DNA of 64,000 nucleotides from Spirochaetota bacterium (GTDB lineage: Bacteria; Spirochaetota; UBA4802; UBA5550), in the NCBI GenBank assembly GCA_016933025.1, contig JAFGBT010000007.1:16539-80538 (forward strand), written 5' to 3'. Position numbers and translations under genes: made by a program. Below the pieces are notes generated by a model that had not been told where the DNA came from, searched no databases, and worked only from the letters and a program-made list of their open reading frames with translations. This document shows, piece by piece, positions 26,703-34,647 of the stretch; position 1 is the stretch's first letter, and every line of letters starts with the position of its first letter.

Positions 26703-29405
26703 ATGGATACCATTCAGCTCACATTTGACGGGAAAGAGGTGACCGGAAAGAAGGGTCAGACCATTCTCGAGGTCGCCAGGGATAACGGAATTGATATCCC
26801 CTACCTCTGCTACCATCCTCGGATCAGCAAGACCGGCGCGTGCCGTATCTGCTTGGTCAGGGTCAATGACACGGCGCTGAAACCGTCCTGCACGGAGCCG
26901 GCGGCCAATGGAATGAAGATTGACACCGAAGATGAAGAGATCCGCGAACTGCGTCGGAGCATCCTCGGCATGCTGCTCGCGGAGGGCGATCACAACTGCC
27001 TCTATTGCGAGTGGAACGGCGAGTGCGAGCTCCAGAGGCTCTGCCACCGCTATGATGTGCCGGAGCCGACCGGCGAGTTCCCCAAAAGGGAGCGCGAAGT
27101 CGACACGGTCTCGAGCAACGGCCTCAGGCGCAATGAGAACCGCTGCATCCTCTGCGGCCGCTGCGTAAAGGCGTGCAGCGAGATCCAGATGAACAGCGTG
27201 TGGGAATTCACCGGCAGGGGATCGGCGACGACCCTGACATCCGACATGTTCGACCGCATCGGCGATTCAAGCTGCGTCAAGTGCGGCACCTGCGTCCAGC
27301 TCTGCCCCACGGGCGCTCTCTCCTTTCAGACGGTGTTGGGGAGGGGACAGTCCTGGGAGCTCCAGAAGGAATCGAGCATATGCATCTATTGCGGCGTCGG
27401 CTGCAAGATCGATTTTTACACCAACAAGGAGGGCGTGCTCGTCAAGGCCATGGGCAACGAGCAGGGACCGAACGAGGGGCATCTTTGCGTGAAGGGGCGC
27501 TTCGGTTTTGATTTCGTCCAGAGCGACAAGCGCCTCACCAAGCCGCTGATCAAGAAGAACGGGAAGTTCGAGGAGGCTGAATGGGACGAGGCCCTCGGCC
27601 TGGTCGCATCGAAGCTGTCCGAGATCAAATCCGCGACCGGACCCGACTCGATCATGGCGTTTTCATCCGCGAAGTGCACGAACGAAGAAAACTATCTTAT
27701 GCAGAAATTCATGCGGGCGGTGATCGGGACCAACAATGTCGATCACTGTGCGCGATTATGACACAGCTCCACGGTCGCCGGTCTGGCGGCCACACTCGGT
27801 TCCGGAGCTATGACCAATTCGATCAGGGAAATCCCGATTTCCGAAGCGTATCTTCTCATCGGGACGAATACCACGGAAAACCACCCGGTAATAGGTTCCA
27901 TGCTGAAGAGAGAGGTGATTCACAAGAAGAAGAAACTCGTGGTCATCGACCCGAGAAGGATTGAAATGTCCAGATACGCCGATGTGTATTTGCAGATCAA
28001 GCCGGGCACCAACGTCGCCATCCTCAACGGTTTGGCGCACGTGATCCTCAAGGAAAACCTTCATGACGCGGAATACGTGAAGACCCGCTGCGAGGGTTTT
28101 GACGACTACCGCAAGGTAGTTGAGAAGTACACGCCTGAGCATGTCGCCTCCATCTGCGGGATCGAAGATCCCTCCCTGATCGTGAAGGCGGCCAGGATCC
28201 TGGCGAACGCGAAGCCGATGGCGCTCTATTACTGCATGGGCATCACCCAGTTCAAATCGGGCGTGAACGGCGTGAAGAGCTGCGCCAACTTTCAGATGCT
28301 TCTCGGAAACCTGGGGGTCGCCGGCGGCGGAGTGAATCCGCTCCGCGGCCAGAACAACGTGCAGGGCGCCTGCGACATGGGCGCGCTCAACGCGGTGTAT
28401 CCCGCGTACCAGCCGGTAGGAAACGAGGATAACAAAAATAAATTCAAGAACGCGTGGAAGGTCGCCTTCGACCTCTCGATGAAGCCGGGCCTTACTATCG
28501 TCGAGTCGCTGAACGCGGCCATCGCGGGAGACCTCAAGGCGCTCTACGTTTTCGGAGAGAACCCGGTCATGTCCGATCCAAACCAGCATCATGTGATCGA
28601 GGCGCTGGAGAAGCTTGATTTCCTCGTGGTTCAGGACATTGTAATGACCGAGACCGCCCGGTACGCGGACGTGGTCCTTCCCGGCTGCGCCTTCCTTGAG
28701 AAGGAGGGGACGGTGAGCAACACGGAACGTCGCGTCCAGTTGATGCACAAGGTGGTCAAACCCTGGGGCGAATCGCGCGACGACTGGTGGATACTGACCC
28801 AGATCGCCAACCGGATGGGCGTGGACTGGAATTACCAGTCGGCAGAAGACATCTTTGAGGAGATCCGGACCGTGACGCCGTCATACGCCGGCATCACCTA
28901 CGAGCGGGTGGAGAAGGAGCTGATCCAGTGGCCGTGCCCCACCGAGGGGCACCCGGGCACGCAGTTCCTCCACAAGGACAAGTTCAGTCGCGGGCTCGGT
29001 CTGATGACCGCCATAGAATACACGCCGCCGGCGGAGGAAGTCGATCCCGAGTACCCGGTGATTCTGACCACGGGACGCGTCCTCGAACATTTCCACACCG
29101 GCACCATGAGCCGGAATTCGCGGATACTGGACGAGACCGTGCCCGAAGGTTACGTGGAACTTCACCCGAATGAAGCGAGCAATTACAATATCAGTGACGG
29201 GGAGATCGTTTCGGTTTCGACCCGGAGGGGAAGCATCCGGATCAAGGCCCGCGTGACTGAGCGGCCTAAGCCGAATGTGGCGTTCATTCCTTTCCATTTC
29301 GCTGAAGCGGCGGCCAATAAACTGACGATAGACGCTCTTGACCCGACATGCAAGATCCCTGAGTTTAAGGTCTGCGCCTGTAAGATTGAAAAGGTTAACG
29401 CGTAG
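26703..29405 (+). CDS. fdhA: NAD-type formate dehydrogenase alpha subunit, selenocysteine-containing
   Basis: A 900-residue molybdo- or tungsto-enzyme oxidising formate to CO2 (or the reverse). Ligands in order: a NuoG-like [2Fe-2S] domain (C36, C47, C50, C63); a His-Cys3 [4Fe-4S] site (H97, C99, C102, C108); two [4Fe-4S] clusters (C148-C158 and C191-C201); the catalytic-domain cluster (C227, C230, C234, C262); then the pterin domain and a C-terminal MopB lobe. An in-frame TGA at 27759 is residue 353 in DHCARL-U-HSSTVAGL, exactly where FDHs of the Moorella type have selenocysteine, and a SECIS follows. Reading the TGA as a stop would split one gene in two. AAGGAG lies 6 bases before the ATG. 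The next gene encodes its NuoE/F partner. Confidence 0.95.
27759..27791 (+). promoter_or_regulatory. Selenocysteine UGA and SECIS hairpin in fdhA
   Basis: TGA at 27759-27761, then 18 bases to a GGTCT loop (27780-27784) held by the stem GGTCGCC / GGCGGCC (27773-27779 and 27785-27791; one T-G wobble). Both the spacing to the GGT and the loop match the E. coli fdhF SECIS that binds SelB. Confidence 0.88.
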
Positions 29406-29416
29406 GAGGCATGGCA

Positions 29417-31246
29417 ATGAAACCGGAAAAGATCAGCAAGACAATAGAAAAATACGGGAACGACCGGGAGCATCTGATGCTCATTCTGCGCGATCTCGAA
29501 GTGCAGTCGGGCAAAAACGTTCTGGACGTGCAGACCCTCAGGTCGGTTGCGGAGCAGATGAATATGCCCCAGGGCGCCGTGGCGGGATTCGTCGGTTTTT
29601 ATACCATGTTCAAAACAGAGCCGAGGGCGCGGTTCGTTATACGCGTCTGCAAGTCGGGGCCCTGCCATGTCATGGGCTCCACTAACGTGTTCGACGTGAT
29701 ACAGAAGCACCTCGGTATCGGTATCGGCGAAGGGACAAAGGACGGGCTTTTTTTCCTTGAAAAGTGTGAATGCCTCGGGGTCTGCTCCGTGGCGCCGGCC
29801 ATGATGATCAACTACGACATCCACGGGAACCTCACGCCGAAGCGAATCGTCTCGATACTGAATTCCTATAAAAAGAAGAAGCCGACCCTGAAGGAGGATT
29901 GCGGAAAGGAAGTCGATGGGAAGGCCTGCGTCATCAACGATCCGAAGCAGATGAAGCGTCTCATCGCGGACGTGGGGGTAGTCGATCCCCTGAAGATCGA
30001 GAGCTATATGGCCCGCGGCGGCTACGAGGCGCTTAAGAAGTCCCTGAAGATGGAGCCGGCGCAGATAGTGCAGACCGTCAAGGATTCCGGGCTCCGCGGC
30101 AGGGGCGGCGCCGGCTTCCCGGCCGGGGTCAAGTGGACGTTCGTCACCAAGGGGCCGCACCAGAAATATGTGGTATGCAATGCGGACGAGGGTGAGCCGG
30201 GGACCTTCAAGGACAGGATCCTCATGGAGGAAAATCCTCATCTCCTTTTGGAGGGGATGGCCGTCTGCGGCTATGCCATTGACGCGAGCCTCGGGTATAT
30301 CTATATCAGGGGCGAGTATCGGCGTTCGATAGAGCGGCTGCAGAGGGCCATCGACCAGGCCCGGCAGAAAGGAATACTCGGAAAAAATATATTCGGCTCC
30401 AAGTTCAACTTTGACGTCCTTATCAAGGAAGGGGGCGGGGCCTATGTCTGCGGCGAGGAGACCTCGCTGATCAACTCGATGGAAGGGAAGAGGGGGTACC
30501 CGCGTTTCAAGCCGCCGTTCCCAGGCGGCGCCGGGTTCAACGGCCTTCCCTCCAACGTCAACAATGTGGAGACGCTCATGTCGGTCCCGATGATCATCGG
30601 GAAGGGGGCGGACTGGTACAAGGCCGTAGGGCCGCAGAACTGCTCCGGCACGAAGCTCTACTGCCTCTCCGGGAAGCTCAACCGGACCGGGCTGGTCGAG
30701 CTCCCGATGGGCTCCACCCTAAAAGAGATCATCAATGTCTACGGTAAGGGGATGGCGAAGGGCAAGAAGTTCAAGTTCGCCCAGGTCGGCGGGAGCGCCG
30801 GCGGCATCCTCGGCAAGGACCTGATGGACCTCCCGCTCGATATCGACAGCCCGATGAAGAAGGGGGTGACCCTCGGCTCCGGCGTCGTGCTGGTCTGCGA
30901 TGAGGGGACCTGTGCAGTCGATTTTCTCATGCAGATCCTCAGCTTCTTCGAGCACGAGTCGTGCGGCCAGTGCGTACCGTGCCGCGTAGGTACGGCGCAA
31001 CTCCACGCCCTGGTGAAAAAAATCGCGGAGCGCCGCGGGACAGAGCAAGACATCGACGCGCTGGTGGAGAAGGCCACGGTCATGAAGAAGGCTTCGTTCT
31101 GCGCGCTCGGACAGTCGCCGATCATGCCCATCACCACGATGTTGAAGTATTTCAGAAAGGAGTTTGTGGCGCACTGTAACCCGAAACATAAATGCCCGCA
31201 ATGCGACAAATCGCTGGCCCGCTATTATTCGGGCCGCGGGCATTGA
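29417..31246 (+). CDS. fdhB: NuoE-NuoF fusion, NAD/FMN subunit of formate dehydrogenase
   Basis: A 609-residue diaphorase subunit. Residues 1-150 are a NuoE-type thioredoxin-fold [2Fe-2S] domain (ligands C78, C83 and C119, C123). The rest is NuoF-like: GLRGRGGAGFPAGVKW at about 226-240 (NADH), NADEGEPGTFKDR (FMN), GGGAYVCGEETSLINSMEG, and SCGQCVPCRVGT with the [4Fe-4S] Cys residues. The C-terminus NPKHKCPQCDKS keeps only two Cys and is much shorter than that of HydB/HymB-type subunits, which carry extra ferredoxin clusters, so simple NAD-linked rather than clearly bifurcating activity is favoured. It starts 11 bp after fdhA; GGAGG is 7 bases before the second ATG (29417), which is preferred over 29411. 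Confidence 0.93.
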   Translation: MKPEKISKTIEKYGNDREHLMLILRDLEVQSGKNVLDVQTLRSVAEQMNMPQGAVAGFVGFYTMFKTEPRARFVIRVCKSGPCHVMGSTNVFDVIQKHLGIGIGEGTKDGLFFLEKCECLGVCSVAPAMMINYDIHGNLTPKRIVSILNSYKKKKPTLKEDCGKEVDGKACVINDPKQMKRLIADVGVVDPLKIESYMARGGYEALKKSLKMEPAQIVQTVKDSGLRGRGGAGFPAGVKWTFVTKGPHQKYVVCNADEGEPGTFKDRILMEENPHLLLEGMAVCGYAIDASLGYIYIRGEYRRSIERLQRAIDQARQKGILGKNIFGSKFNFDVLIKEGGGAYVCGEETSLINSMEGKRGYPRFKPPFPGGAGFNGLPSNVNNVETLMSVPMIIGKGADWYKAVGPQNCSGTKLYCLSGKLNRTGLVELPMGSTLKEIINVYGKGMAKGKKFKFAQVGGSAGGILGKDLMDLPLDIDSPMKKGVTLGSGVVLVCDEGTCAVDFLMQILSFFEHESCGQCVPCRVGTAQLHALVKKIAERRGTEQDIDALVEKATVMKKASFCALGQSPIMPITTMLKYFRKEFVAHCNPKHKCPQCDKSLARYYSGRGH

Positions 31247-31307
31247 TGAGTATAGAGCGTCGATGCCTCGCATCGAAAAGTTTTTATAAAAACAATCTGG
31301 AGGTTGT

Positions 31308-32597
31308 ATGAGCAACGAGAATTTAGAGAAGAAGCGGTGGCTGATAGCCATTGCAGCCATCGTGATGCAGCTGTGTCTCGGTACTGTATACGCATGGTCG
31401 GTTTTCAAAAAGCCCCTCATGAACATGCATGGATGGGGCGAAACGCAGACCCAGATAACGTTCATGATCGTCATGGGCGTTGTCGGATGCGCGGCCGCCT
31501 TCGGCGGAACGCTGGTTGACAAGAAGGGTCCGAAATTCGTCGCCAGTCTCGGCGGCATCATGTTCGGCGCCGGCACGCTCATTGCGGGTCTCGGCGACCA
31601 GCTGGGCAATATCTATGTCCTCTATCTCGGGTTCGGCGTTATCGCCGCACTCGGCAACGGCTTTGGCTACGTGACCCCGATCGCGACGCTGATCCGCTGG
31701 TTCCCGGACAAGCGGGGTTTGGTTACCGGCCTGGCAGTCATGGGCTTTGGCGCAGGCGCCTTCTTCATGGGCCAGATAGCGCCGTTCATGATTCTGGCTT
31801 TCAAGAAAGTGGATGCCGCCGGAGTGGTTACCGCGTCCGGCGTGGCCAATACCTGGTACATCTGGGGAATCATTTTTCTCGTGCTGGTAACCGGCGCGGC
31901 CCAGTTCTACAAGAACCCGCCGGCGGGATGGCTCCCGGCCGGTTTTTCTCCGGCGAAGAGCACTGTTTCCGCGGCCGATTCTTACCAGTTCGGCGAAGCG
32001 GTGAAGAAGCCCCAGTGGTGGATGCTCTGGGCGATGCTCTTCCTCAACGTGTCGGCGGGTCTGGGCCTTATCTCCCAGCTTTCGCCGATATCCCAGGACC
32101 TGTACAAACCCCTGGTCGACGCCTCTGTGACCGGCGAGGAGCTCGTCAAGGTGCTGGCAGTCGCAGGCGGGACGGTTGTCGCGATTTCGGCGATATTCAA
32201 CGGACTCGGCCGGCTCTTCTGGGCAAGCGTTTCCGACAAGATCGGGAGGCGCGGCGTTTTCATGACGATGTTTGCCACCCAGGCTGTTCTCTACATCCTG
32301 GTCGGGATGAAGCTCATCCCCAGCTATTACGTCTTCGCGGGTATCGCGTGCTATCTGCTCGCCTGCTACGGCGGCGGATTCGCCACCATGCCGGCCTTCG
32401 CGGCCGACGCGTTCGGCCCCGGCTACATCGGCAAGGTGTACGGCTTCATGCTGACCGCGTGGAGCGCTGCGGGCCTCGTGGGTCCGTTCGTTTTCGCGCA
32501 GTTCAAGGAGCAGGCCCTGTATATTGCGGCGACCCTGCTCGTGGTTGGTCTGCTGATTGCTATTGTATACAAGGCGCCAACACATAAACATGCGTAA
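31308..32597 (+). CDS. OFA (oxalate/formate antiporter) family MFS transporter
   Basis: A 429-residue, 12-TM major facilitator. The N-terminal helix has the OFA signature MQLCLGTVYAWSVFKKPL. Loop 2-3 is LVDKKGPKFVASLGG. Helix 5 carries VMGFGAGAFFMGQ. The central loop (PPAGWLPAGFSPAKS) leads to the second half, GRLFWASVSDKIGRRGVFM. The family moves small carboxylates such as oxalate and formate. The place 61 bp after the formate dehydrogenase genes makes formate a good guess, but OFA members with other substrates are common. TGGAGG lies before the ATG. Confidence 0.88.
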   Translation: MSNENLEKKRWLIAIAAIVMQLCLGTVYAWSVFKKPLMNMHGWGETQTQITFMIVMGVVGCAAAFGGTLVDKKGPKFVASLGGIMFGAGTLIAGLGDQLGNIYVLYLGFGVIAALGNGFGYVTPIATLIRWFPDKRGLVTGLAVMGFGAGAFFMGQIAPFMILAFKKVDAAGVVTASGVANTWYIWGIIFLVLVTGAAQFYKNPPAGWLPAGFSPAKSTVSAADSYQFGEAVKKPQWWMLWAMLFLNVSAGLGLISQLSPISQDLYKPLVDASVTGEELVKVLAVAGGTVVAISAIFNGLGRLFWASVSDKIGRRGVFMTMFATQAVLYILVGMKLIPSYYVFAGIACYLLACYGGGFATMPAFAADAFGPGYIGKVYGFMLTAWSAAGLVGPFVFAQFKEQALYIAATLLVVGLLIAIVYKAPTHKHA

Positions 32598-32615
32598 TCG
32601 TTAAACGCGTCGGGA

Positions 32616-32647
32616 ACGTCAGGGCCGGCAATGACCGGTCCTGACGT
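32616..32647. repeat. Hairpin between transporter and ferritin-like genes
   Basis: ACGTCAGGGCCGG, loop CAATGA, then CCGGTCCTGACGT (one wobble). There is no T-run, so it is a weak terminator at best; it sits 19 bp after the transporter stop. Confidence 0.5.
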
Positions 32648-32697
32648 CATCCCCTCCCTCGCAGAGAAGCACACATCTTACGTTAGGGGGATTGAAA

Positions 32698-33162
32698 ATG
32701 GAAAACGCAAAACTTGAGGAACTCATTGACAAGGCAATCATGAGGGAAGAAGAGGCCTTTGAATTTTATTCAAAGCTTGGAGCAACGGTAGCCGATACGG
32801 CGGCAAAGGACGCGCTCGCATTTCTCGCCGGAGAGGAGAAGAAACACAGGGAGTTTCTCGTTTCATACAAGAGCGGGAAAGCCGGCGCCGGGCTGAAGAT
32901 GTCCGAGGTCATCGACTACAAGATCGCACAGCATCTTGACATACCGGATATCGAGAAGGATGTTGAAACAAAAGACGTCTACCTTGTGGCGGCTCACCGG
33001 GAGTTGAACTCATACAATTTCTACAAGGGGCTTGCCGACCTGCAGCCCGCCGGGGAAGTGAAGGAGATGCTTCTCAGGATGGCGAACGAGGAAATGAAGC
33101 ACAAGGAAAAGGTCGAATATCTCTATTCGAACACGGCGTTTCCGCAGACGCAGGGCGGTTGA
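32698..33162 (+). CDS. Ferritin-like / rubrerythrin-type di-iron protein
   Basis: A 154-residue four-helix protein with the di-iron ligand pattern: E in REEEAFEFY, E and H in GEEKKHREF, E/H in AAHRELNSYNFY and E, H in ANEEMKHKEKVE. It has no C-terminal rubredoxin domain. Related proteins reduce peroxide or store iron in anaerobes. GGGGGATT lies just before the ATG at 32698; a TTG six bases upstream is also possible. It is close to formate and hydrogen genes, which are oxygen-sensitive, so an oxidative-stress role is plausible. Confidence 0.85.
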   Translation: MENAKLEELIDKAIMREEEAFEFYSKLGATVADTAAKDALAFLAGEEKKHREFLVSYKSGKAGAGLKMSEVIDYKIAQHLDIPDIEKDVETKDVYLVAAHRELNSYNFYKGLADLQPAGEVKEMLLRMANEEMKHKEKVEYLYSNTAFPQTQGG

Positions 33163-33222
33163 TTGGAGGAAGACGCCGCCTCATGGTGAAGGCAACGTAT
33201 TATATCCCCCGGGAGGATTATT

Positions 33223-33597
33223 ATGGCAGATAAAAAACTGATACTTCTGATTGACGATGACATTGATATCATAGATTCCGTAAAAATCATACTTGAAAAA
33301 AACGGCTTCAGCGTGGACACCGCCATGAGCGGGAAGGAGGGCATTGAGGCAGCCATGAAAAACAAGCCCGACCTTATTCTCTGCGACATGATGATGGAGA
33401 GCATTGACGCCGGAACAAAGGTCGCGCATGATCTGTCACAGAAGAACCTCAATGTCCCTATATATCTTCTCAGCAGTATAGGCGACGCCACCGCGTCAAA
33501 CGTGGAAATTGACAGCCTGGGCTTCAGGGGCGTTTTCCAGAAGCCGATTCAGCCGGATCAGCTGGTCAAATCCATACGGAAAGCCCTCGGTATCTGA
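33223..33597 (+). CDS. Single-domain response regulator (CheY-like) 1
   Basis: A 124-residue receiver domain without output domain. Acidic pair LIDDDIDI, phospho-acceptor Asp in LILCDMMMES, and Lys in GVFQKPI near the C-terminus are present; the position before the last Lys has the usual hydrophobic-Phe-Gln. It resembles the second receiver at 34010-34387 closely (shared DMMME-DAG-KVA and LLSSIG stretches), so the two look like paralogues. GGGAGG lies before the ATG. Output is unknown; it may be part of the pathway of the MCP-type receptor at 34648. Confidence 0.88.
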   Translation: MADKKLILLIDDDIDIIDSVKIILEKNGFSVDTAMSGKEGIEAAMKNKPDLILCDMMMESIDAGTKVAHDLSQKNLNVPIYLLSSIGDATASNVEIDSLGFRGVFQKPIQPDQLVKSIRKALGI

Positions 33598-33628
33598 CAT
33601 ACCTCAATAACACCGTACTTTGAAAATT

Positions 33629-33664
33629 CCGCCGGTTATGATAATCTGCTACCCTAACCGGCGG
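33629..33664. repeat. Inverted repeat after response regulator 1
   Basis: CCGCCGGTTA and TAACCGGCGG, 10 bp each, with a 16-base loop. No T-run follows, so its role as a terminator is uncertain. Confidence 0.5.
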
Positions 33665-33679
33665 TCGTTCCATTCTTAA

Positions 33680-33970
33680 AAAGATGTAAATTTTGATGCA
33701 AATTATGAATTGACCCGGGGATCAAATTTACTTATTTTAGCTTCGCTCGAGCCGTCGAAAGAGGTATCGTTCACCACCCATGCAATGTCTCCGGGCTCGG
33801 TGCTTTCGCTCTGCCGCGACAGGTGCGGGAAGGAGGACGAGGCGTATGTCCTTGCCATCCGCGGGTACGGCTGGGAGTTTGTAGAGCGGCTGACGCCGGA
33901 AGCTGAAAAGAATCTTGAGGAAGCATATCGGTTTCTCAAGGCCAGGTTAAGAGATTTGCTGAACAAGTAA
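33680..33970 (+). pseudogene. Remnant resembling the C-terminal half of a [NiFe]-hydrogenase maturation protease
   Basis: An open frame without ATG or GTG start follows a TAA at 33677 and encodes about 96 residues. The pieces FTTHAMSPGSVLSLCRD, YVLAIRGYGWEFVERLTP and AEKNLEEAYRFLKARL match the late part of HyaD/HycI/HoxW-type proteases, where the conserved His and a G-x-x-F/W-E-F region occur. The N-terminal half (VLGIGN with Ni-binding Glu/Asp) is missing. The only start possible is TTG at 33710, which gives 86 residues. I read it as a truncated relic, not a working enzyme. It lies between two response-regulator genes. Confidence 0.45.
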
Positions 33971-34009
33971 GATATGTCGATAGTAAATTAGTGTTCAAGG
34001 AGGAATCAG

Positions 34010-34387
34010 ATGTCAGATAGGAAAAAGATTTTGATTATTGACGATGATCCGGATATTATCGAAGCGGTTACAACGGTACTCACCGCGCATGGCTTCGAGG
34101 CGTCTGCCGCCACTAACGGCAAGGAGGGGATCGAATCGGTCGCAAAGGTCAAGCCTGACCTGGTGCTCTGCGACATGATGATGGAAACGGTTGACGCCGG
34201 CTCTAAGGTGGCTCAGGAGATCAAGAAGAAGAACAAGCATCTGCCGGTCTATCTTCTCAGCAGCATCGGCGCAGCCACGATGCAGAATGTCGAGATAGAA
34301 AAGCTTGGCTTCAGCGGCGTGTTCCAGAAGCCAATCACACCCGACCATCTGGTGAAAACAATTAAGAAGGAGCTGCATATCAAGTAA
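34010..34387 (+). CDS. Single-domain response regulator (CheY-like) 2
   Basis: A 125-residue receiver with IIDDDPDI, Asp in LVLCDMMMET, Thr/Ser in LLSSIGAAT, and Lys in GVFQKPITPD. It is very like the receiver at 33223-33597. The pair probably arose by tandem duplication, with a decayed protease gene now between them. AAGGAGG lies 8 bases before the ATG. It is followed by a strong terminator (34418-34447). Between that and the MCP gene (34448-34647) I see only AT-rich sequence. Confidence 0.88.
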   Translation: MSDRKKILIIDDDPDIIEAVTTVLTAHGFEASAATNGKEGIESVAKVKPDLVLCDMMMETVDAGSKVAQEIKKKNKHLPVYLLSSIGAATMQNVEIEKLGFSGVFQKPITPDHLVKTIKKELHIK

Positions 34388-34417
34388 TTTGACAGGATTA
34401 ATGTTGATGATGATGAA

Positions 34418-34450
34418 CAAAAACCGGCCATTTCAGACCGGTTTTTGTTT
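34418..34450 (+). terminator. Intrinsic terminator after response regulator 2
   Basis: CAAAAACCGG, loop CCATTTCAGA, then CCGGTTTTTG and TTT. Placed 30 bp past the stop. Confidence 0.85.
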
Positions 34451-34647
34451 CAGTTTTTTGTCTTATTTTTTCTTCATATCGGCGGGAAGGTCATGAAGTG
34501 ATCACGGAGCATAATATTTGCTATCTGAGTAGCCGGCATACTTTCATATATACCTTGACAAAGATTATAATTTGTATTGAAATGATAAAATAGTATATTG
34601 TTCCCATGTCTTCGCTGATCCGGCTATTATAATAATGGGAGGGAACC

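Noticed and set aside
27759..27761. Frameshift or nonsense mutation splitting formate dehydrogenase
   Set aside because: The TGA is in frame at the catalytic Sec position and is followed by a SECIS with the right spacing; one intact selenoprotein gene explains it better.
30719..31609. Long minus-strand frame across the formate dehydrogenase beta gene
   Set aside because: Shadow of fdhB and the transporter gene; low-complexity His/Arg-rich composition typical of antisense frames.
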